Shown here: positions 58,793 through 64,000 of the stretch, in pieces
Layout of the letters: the number at the start of each line of letters is the position of its first letter
Numbering within the stretch: the stretch's first letter is position 1
DNA from: Collinsella aerofaciens
GTDB taxonomy: Bacteria > Actinomycetota > Coriobacteriia > Coriobacteriales > Coriobacteriaceae
Assembly (NCBI GenBank): GCA_008680965.1
Contig: NAKE01000001.1
Coordinates: forward strand, 1,302,001-1,366,000
DNA: 64,000 bases
Direction of reading: 5' to 3'
The notes under the pieces: model-generated
The model's database searches: none
Told to the model about the DNA's origin: nothing
The model's input: the letters and a program-made list of their open reading frames with translations, nothing else
Position numbers and translations under genes: made by a program

Positions 58793-58980
58793 GGCGGGAT
58801 ACACAGGTTCAGATGGGGCTTTGATGCATGGGTGGTCTGTTGATGGACAATTGGGTATGATGCTGTGGTTACTGCATCGACTCTGCGATGCATGTTTGTA
58901 CGTTCCCGGCGGTCGGTTTGCCAGAAGCGCCCCGTCGGTTGTTCCAGACCCGTTTCGAAGAAAGGAAACCACACGAACCT

Positions 58981-60651
58981 ATGGCAGCTAAAAAATCATC
59001 TCCCTTGAAGATCATTCCGCTCGGCGGCCTTGACGGCATCGGCAAGAACATGACGGTCTTCGAGTGCGGCGACGACATGGTGCTCGTCGACGCCGGCCTC
59101 ATGTTCCCCGACGACTCCCAGCCCGGTATCGACCTGGTGCTTCCCGACTACACCTATGTCCTGGAGAACGAGGAGAAGCTCCGCGGCATCGTCGTCACCC
59201 ACGGCCACGAGGACCACACCGGTTCGCTTCCGTACCTGCTGCAGGACCTCAACAACAAGGTGCCCATCTTCTCGAGCAAGCTGACGCTCGGTTTTATCGA
59301 GGGTAAGCTCTCCGAGTTCCGCATTCGCGCGCCCAAGTTCCGTGAGGTCAAGGGCGGCAGCCACGTCAATCTCGGTGGCATCTCGCTCGATTTCTTCTCC
59401 ATGACGCACTCCATCCCCGGCGCTCTGGGCGTGTTCATTCGCACCAATCAGGGCACCGTCATGCACACGGGCGATTTTAAGCTCGACCAGACGCCCATCG
59501 ATGGCGTCACGCCCGACTATGCCGCCATCAGCCGCTTTGCTAAACAGGGCATCGACCTGCTGCTTTCCGACTCCACCAACGCCACGGTTCCGGGCTTTAC
59601 CAAGTCCGAGGCCGAAGTCGGCCCCAACCTGCTGCACGCCATCAAGAACGCCCCGGGCCGCGTGTTCGTCGCGTCGTTCTCGAGCCACATCCATCGCCTA
59701 CAGCAGATTTGCGACGCCGCTCGCAAGTGCGGCCGCAAGGTCGTCGTGACCGGACGCTCCATGCTCACCAACACCCGCGTGGCGCGCGAGCTGGGCTACC
59801 TCAACATCGACGATGCCGATATCCTCGATGCCTTCGATATCGATAACCTGCCTGACGATAAGATCGTCGTCATGTGCACCGGTTCGCAGGGCGAGCCGCT
59901 TTCAGCCCTTTCGCGCATGGCCAACGGCGAGCACAAGACGCTCTCCATCCACGAGGGCGATACCGTCATCCTCTCGGCAACTCCCGTTCCCGGCAACGAG
60001 AAGGCCGTCCAGCAGGTCGTCAACAGCCTGGCCAAGCTCGGCTGCGACGTCTGGGATAAGAATCGCGCACTCGTTCATGTCTCGGGCCACGGCAGCCAGG
60101 AGGAGCTCAAGCTTCTGATGGCCATGGCCAAGCCTACCTACTTTATGCCGGTTCACGGCGAAGCCGTGCATCTGCGCGCCCATGCCCAGCTTGCCCGTAA
60201 GATGGGCATCAAGGACGATCACATCTTTATCCTCGACAACGGTGACACGCTCGAGATGCGCGGTGGTATCGTAAAGCGCGGTACGCCCGTCGAGTCCGGC
60301 GTCGTCTATGTCGACGGTCTGCGCATCGGTGACACCGATCCCATCGTCCTGCGCGATCGCCAAAAGCTCGCCAACGACGGTATGGTCACGGCCGTTGCCA
60401 TCGTCTCGCTCAAGCACAAGAAGATCGAGGCTATCGAGTTCTCGGGCCGCGGCGTTTCGTTTGCCATCGACGATCAGTTCTCCGAGGATGCCTCCGCAGC
60501 CATCATGAAGACGATCGAGAAGGGTAAGTTTAGCTTTACCAGCAGCGGCTCCGATGCCATTCGCAAAGCCGTGCGCGATTCGCTCTCCAACTTTATCTGG
60601 AGCCGTACGCGCACTCGCCCGATGATCATCCCGGTCGTCATGGAGGTTTAG
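58981..60651 (+). CDS. rnj: Ribonuclease J
   Basis: Metallo-beta-lactamase ribonuclease with 5'-3' exo and endo activity. 556 residues from ATG 58981; AAAGGAA lies rather far upstream (14 bp), and no better in-frame start is seen. The zinc motif is HGHEDH (74-79), followed by MTHSIPGALGVFI and MHTGDFKLDQTP. The beta-CASP part has DSTNATVPGFTKSE, FASFSSHIHR-like VASFSSHIHRLQQI, TGSQGEPLSALSRMANG and VHVSGHGSQEELK, then FMPVHGE. A single RNase J beside pnp suggests a J/PNPase-based decay machinery. The stop is followed by ftsK after 1 bp. Confidence 0.95.
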   Translation: MAAKKSSPLKIIPLGGLDGIGKNMTVFECGDDMVLVDAGLMFPDDSQPGIDLVLPDYTYVLENEEKLRGIVVTHGHEDHTGSLPYLLQDLNNKVPIFSSKLTLGFIEGKLSEFRIRAPKFREVKGGSHVNLGGISLDFFSMTHSIPGALGVFIRTNQGTVMHTGDFKLDQTPIDGVTPDYAAISRFAKQGIDLLLSDSTNATVPGFTKSEAEVGPNLLHAIKNAPGRVFVASFSSHIHRLQQICDAARKCGRKVVVTGRSMLTNTRVARELGYLNIDDADILDAFDIDNLPDDKIVVMCTGSQGEPLSALSRMANGEHKTLSIHEGDTVILSATPVPGNEKAVQQVVNSLAKLGCDVWDKNRALVHVSGHGSQEELKLLMAMAKPTYFMPVHGEAVHLRAHAQLARKMGIKDDHIFILDNGDTLEMRGGIVKRGTPVESGVVYVDGLRIGDTDPIVLRDRQKLANDGMVTAVAIVSLKHKKIEAIEFSGRGVSFAIDDQFSEDASAAIMKTIEKGKFSFTSSGSDAIRKAVRDSLSNFIWSRTRTRPMIIPVVMEV

Positions 60652-60652
60652 T

Positions 60653-63430
60653 TTGGCGCGCGGATCTGCACAAAACGCCAAAGGCAATAAGGCCAACAAC
60701 CAACCGGCATCTGCGAAGGGTGCCGGTTCCCATCTGCGTGCCAATAAGGGCCACGAGTCCGAGTTCGATGAGTTCGAGCCCCTGGTCGAGCCTTCGGCCA
60801 ATCGCGATATCGCCGGCGTGGTCATTGCCGTTTTGGCGATTGCATCCTTCATTGCCGTGATTTCGCCGGCAACGGCGCCCGTGACGGCTGCTGTCGCCGG
60901 CTTCTATCACCTCGGCTTTGGCCTGGGCGCTTACGTGCTGCCGATCGTCATCTTGCTGTTCGCCGCCACGCTCTTTTTGGGTGAGGACTCGCCGCTCAAC
61001 ATTCGCTCGGTCGCGGGCGGCGCCGTGGTCTTTGTGGCCATTGTCTCTATCCTGTCGCTGATGGTGCCGGGCACGAGCGATTCGTGTGACCTCATGTTTA
61101 CGCCGCAGAACCTTTCCGCCTCGGGCGGCTACATTGGCGCCTTTATCGCAAGTACCTTGCAAAACGCCCTGGGTAAACCTATTGCCATGGTTGTCTTGCT
61201 GGGCCTTGTCGTCGTTGGCCTGGTCATTATCGGCTTCTCGGTGGGCGGCGTTTTGCGCTCCGCACGCGATCGCGCCGCCGATTTTGCCGAGCGCCGTCGT
61301 GCCGATGTCAATGCGAGCCCGTGGGGCGACGAAGAGGCCCTGTCGGTTCCCGGCGTCGCCCGTCCGCACCTGAGCATCCTGCGTCAGAAGGCAACTGACG
61401 CCGCCGTGACCACGGTCATGGGTGGCGATGTCGATTCGGTTTTGGATGACGACGAGGACGATGACCCGTTTGTCGATGTGTCCGAGACCGTGGAGGCCGA
61501 GCGAGCCAAGACCACGTTGCTGCCGCGCCGCCATACCAAGAAGGGCAAGGCCGTGCCCAAGCTCAACACGAGCGAGCCCGACCCGTCTTGGTCCGATAGC
61601 GAAATCGAACTCACCGAGGGCGATGACGAGGACGACGAGGCTCCGCTCGAGACCGCCAAGACAACCTTACTGCCGCGTCGCCGTGCCAAGGCAGGACAGG
61701 TCACCGGACAGTTTTCGATGGAAGACGATCCGGACAAGGCTGACGAGTCCGAGCCGCCGTTTGCCGTGAATCCCGTTTCGGCAGCTCCGCAGATCCCTGA
61801 CTTCCTAAAGCATCCCAAGGTTTCCGATGCCTCCGCCCCCACGGCTTCCGCTGCTTCTGTTGCAGCCGGCGATGGGGGAGCGGACGGTACCAATGCCGAT
61901 GCCGAGGGCGACCAAGAGGACGGCCTCAAGCTCCCGCCGCTCGAAATCCTGCATGCCAACCCGCAGTCGGCGTCCTCCGCGTCTTCTGACAAGGAGCTGG
62001 AACAGACTGCCGAGTCGCTGCAGTCCACCTTGCTTGAGTTTGGCCGTAGCGCCCGCGTCGTCGGCTGGATTGCCGGCCCCACGGTCACGACCTTTAAGCT
62101 GCAGCCCGGTGAGGGCGAGCGCGTGAGTAAGATCTCGAGCCTCGAGGACGATATCGCGCTTTCGCTTGCCGCCCAGTCGGTGCGCATTTTTGCGCCGATT
62201 CCCGGCACCTCGCTTGTGGGTATCGAGATCCCCAATCGCAAGCGTCAGAACGTCAACCTGGGCGACGTGCTTCCCTATGTGAAGGGCGGTCCGCTCGAGC
62301 TTGCCATCGGTCGCGATGCCGAGGGCACGCCGGTTGTCGCCGACCTCGCCAAGATGCCCCATCTGCTGATCGCCGGCACCACCGGTTCGGGTAAGTCGGT
62401 CATGATCAACTCCATCATCACGACCTTGCTCATGCGCGCCCTTCCCGAGGACGTTCGCCTTATCATGGTCGACCCCAAGCGCGTCGAGCTTGCGGGCTAT
62501 AACGGCCTGCCGCATCTCTATGTGCCCGTGGTGACCGAGCCCAAGCAGGCTGCCAGTGCGCTGCAGTGGGCCGTGTCCGAGATGGAGCGTCGCCTGAAGG
62601 TCTTCGAGCGCCTCAACGTTCGCAAGATTTCGACCTATAACGAAAAGCAGGCTGCCGGCGAGTTCGAGCATTACGATAACCCGCCGCAAAAGATGCCCTA
62701 TCTGGTCATCATCATCGACGAGCTTTCGGACCTGATGATGGTAGCCGGCAAGGATGTCGAGGCCTCGATCGTCCGTATCGCCCAGCTGGGCCGTGCCGCC
62801 GGTATTCACCTTATCGTGGCTACGCAGCGCCCCAGCTCCAACGTGGTGACGGGCCTTATCAAGGCCAACATCACCAATCGTATTGCCTTTAACGTGGCTA
62901 CGGGCATCGATTCCCGCGTCATTATCGACCAGATGGGCGCCGAAAAGCTTACTGGTTTGGGCGACATGCTGTTCTCCAAAGTCGACTGGGGTAAGCCCCG
63001 CCGTATCCAGGGCTGCTTTGTTTCGGACGACGAGATCAACGAGATCGTCGAGTTCGTTAAGTCGCAAAGCGAGCCCGACTACCATGAGGAGATTCTCTCT
63101 GCCGTGGCGCCCGCTTCCATGTCCATGGCTGGTGGCGGCATTGTTCGCACGGGCGTTGCCGAACCGCAAGATGACGACCCGCTTATCTGGGAGGCCGCCC
63201 ATATTGTGGTGGAATCGCAGCTGGGCTCCACATCTGGGCTGCAACGCCGCCTCAAGGTTGGCTATGCGCGCGCCGGGCGTATTATGGACATGCTGGAAGA
63301 AAAGGGTGTCGTCGGCCCGCCCGATGGTTCCAAGCCGCGCGAGGTCCTGCTGGACGAGGAGGGGCTCGCCGCGTTGGAGTCTGTCGACGCCGAGATGGCA
63401 CGTGAAGATCGTGAGTTTGGAGGATTCTGA
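60653..63430 (+). CDS. ftsK: DNA translocase FtsK/SpoIIIE
   Basis: Septal DNA pump for chromosome segregation, acting with XerC at dif. 925 residues from TTG 60653 (GGAGG upstream inside rnj). A polar start of about 50 residues precedes four or so membrane helices up to about 205. An acidic, low-complexity linker runs to about 455 and contains the identical nonapeptide AKTTLLPRR twice, at 285 and 335. The motor domain has Walker A GTTGSGKS (575-582), VDPKRVELAGYNGLPHL and IIIDELSDLMM, then GRAAGIHLIVATQRPSSNVVTG. The C-terminal winged-helix gamma domain (STSGLQRRLKVGYARAGRIMDMLE) reads KOPS-type sites. Its TGA overlaps the next ATG. Confidence 0.96.
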   Translation: MARGSAQNAKGNKANNQPASAKGAGSHLRANKGHESEFDEFEPLVEPSANRDIAGVVIAVLAIASFIAVISPATAPVTAAVAGFYHLGFGLGAYVLPIVILLFAATLFLGEDSPLNIRSVAGGAVVFVAIVSILSLMVPGTSDSCDLMFTPQNLSASGGYIGAFIASTLQNALGKPIAMVVLLGLVVVGLVIIGFSVGGVLRSARDRAADFAERRRADVNASPWGDEEALSVPGVARPHLSILRQKATDAAVTTVMGGDVDSVLDDDEDDDPFVDVSETVEAERAKTTLLPRRHTKKGKAVPKLNTSEPDPSWSDSEIELTEGDDEDDEAPLETAKTTLLPRRRAKAGQVTGQFSMEDDPDKADESEPPFAVNPVSAAPQIPDFLKHPKVSDASAPTASAASVAAGDGGADGTNADAEGDQEDGLKLPPLEILHANPQSASSASSDKELEQTAESLQSTLLEFGRSARVVGWIAGPTVTTFKLQPGEGERVSKISSLEDDIALSLAAQSVRIFAPIPGTSLVGIEIPNRKRQNVNLGDVLPYVKGGPLELAIGRDAEGTPVVADLAKMPHLLIAGTTGSGKSVMINSIITTLLMRALPEDVRLIMVDPKRVELAGYNGLPHLYVPVVTEPKQAASALQWAVSEMERRLKVFERLNVRKISTYNEKQAAGEFEHYDNPPQKMPYLVIIIDELSDLMMVAGKDVEASIVRIAQLGRAAGIHLIVATQRPSSNVVTGLIKANITNRIAFNVATGIDSRVIIDQMGAEKLTGLGDMLFSKVDWGKPRRIQGCFVSDDEINEIVEFVKSQSEPDYHEEILSAVAPASMSMAGGGIVRTGVAEPQDDDPLIWEAAHIVVESQLGSTSGLQRRLKVGYARAGRIMDMLEEKGVVGPPDGSKPREVLLDEEGLAALESVDAEMAREDREFGGF

Positions 63431-64000
63431 TGGCTGCACGCTTTGGTGACATGCTGCTCGAGCAGCGTCGCCGGATGGGCCTTTCCATCCAGCAGGTCGC
63501 CAACACCATCAAAATCAGGCCGCAGATCATCGAGTTTTTCGAGACCGGTAACTTTGCATCGATGCCTCCGCGCGGCTATGCGCAGGGCATGATTTCGAGC
63601 TATGCTCGCTTTTTGGGGCTTAACCCGCGCGAGGTCGTCAACGCTTATTTTGATGACCTCATGGCATATGAACGCGAGACCTCGCAGCAGGGCGGTCGTT
63701 TTCAGGATGCTGCCGGCTACGTTAACTCGCGTTCGTCGGTCGATAACGGACGCTTTCTGATGGTTCAGGGTGGTCGCTCGACGCGGTACGGCCAGCGCCC
63801 TCCGCAGGCGGGCTATATCACCGAGACGGGCTCCAGCGAGGAGATTCGTTCTCAGCGAGATCGCTTTCGCAGTACGCCCATGCCGGATGATCGTGCGCTT
63901 CCCGCCGCTCGCGGGTTGAGTCGCGATCCCCGCGCCGGTTACGGCGACGGTGGCTACTCCGGTCGTGGTTATCGCGGAGTTTCTGCCGGGCGTTCCCACG
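63430..64000 (+). CDS. RodZ-like helix-turn-helix protein (3' partial)
   Basis: Begins at ATG 63430, overlapping the ftsK stop, and is open to the window end (190 codons). The N-terminal 75 residues form an XRE-type HTH of the RodZ/HTH_25 family (FGDMLLEQRRRMGLSIQQVANTIKIRPQIIEFFETG, then PRGYAQGMISSYARFLGLNPREVV). After that comes an Arg/Gly/Tyr-rich low-complexity region (GRGYRG near the end), consistent with a cytoplasmic linker before a membrane helix that would lie beyond the window. RodZ members anchor MreB; the ftsK-rodZ adjacency is common in Gram-positives. Identity of the C-terminal half is unknown. Confidence 0.8.
   Translation, partial: MAARFGDMLLEQRRRMGLSIQQVANTIKIRPQIIEFFETGNFASMPPRGYAQGMISSYARFLGLNPREVVNAYFDDLMAYERETSQQGGRFQDAAGYVNSRSSVDNGRFLMVQGGRSTRYGQRPPQAGYITETGSSEEIRSQRDRFRSTPMPDDRALPAARGLSRDPRAGYGDGGYSGRGYRGVSAGRSH

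Noticed and set aside
58579..58974. Minus-strand 131-codon frame in the hairpin region
   Set aside because: Spans the inverted repeats; no ribosome site and no similarity that I recognise.

Overview
The window is a gene-dense, high-GC bacterial chromosome segment with short intergenic gaps, many GTG/TTG starts and overlapping stop/start codons. It carries a mIHF-type integration host factor, an RseP-Dxr-IspG isoprenoid block, a class 1B PyrK/PyrD pair, AdhE and PPDK with its DUF299 regulator, which together fit an anaerobic fermenting actinobacterium of the Coriobacteriia. Collinsella or a close relative is my best guess. This is inferred from gene content and order; no rRNA is present to confirm it.

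Layout. (1) 1-5.6 kb: end of glyS, then the PPDK regulatory protein and ppdK. (2) 5.7-8.5 kb: a large secreted protein with an aerolysin/ETX-like segment, the least ordinary protein here. (3) 8.6-15.3 kb: rplS, rnhB, then a tightly overlapped run yraN-comM-dprA-trmFO-xerC. (4) 15.3-25.6 kb: rpsB-tsf, then pyrH-frr-uppS-cdsA-dxr-rseP-ispG-proS (translation, undecaprenyl and MEP isoprenoid synthesis, phospholipid synthesis). (5) 25.7-31 kb, mostly minus strand: an APH-fold kinase, adhE and rpmB, interrupted by a plus-strand REP-associated tyrosine transposase flanked by inverted copies of its repeat. (6) 31-36.6 kb: pyrR-pyrB-pyrC-pyrK-pyrD-pyrF behind an attenuator-like leader. (7) 36.8-43.9 kb: mihF-gmk-rpoZ-thiI, comEA-comEC-holA, rpsT. 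(8) 44-55.5 kb: lepA-dusB-hemW, a membrane-anchored J-protein next to a canonical dnaJ, then mtaB-phoH-ybeY-dgkA-era-recO. (9) 55.5-64 kb: rpsO-pnp, a roughly 650-bp gap holding two long hairpin elements, then rnj-ftsK and the start of a RodZ-like gene.

How it fits together. Most genes are housekeeping: tRNA charging and modification, ribosome assembly, RNA decay (PNPase, RNase J, YbeY), pyrimidine and isoprenoid synthesis, chromosome processing (XerC, FtsK, RecO) and DNA uptake or processing (ComEA, ComEC, DprA, ComM). The accessory signals are the secreted pore-former-like protein, the transposase with its repeats, and the hairpin pair at 58379-58792.

The best candidate for something undescribed is that hairpin pair. 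The two elements lie in opposite orientation, share a 69-nt core (58 of 69 positions identical) and differ mainly by compensated base-pair changes. Each sits inside its own unrelated 36-40-bp inverted-repeat arms. This suggests a repeated, structure-selected RNA or DNA element.
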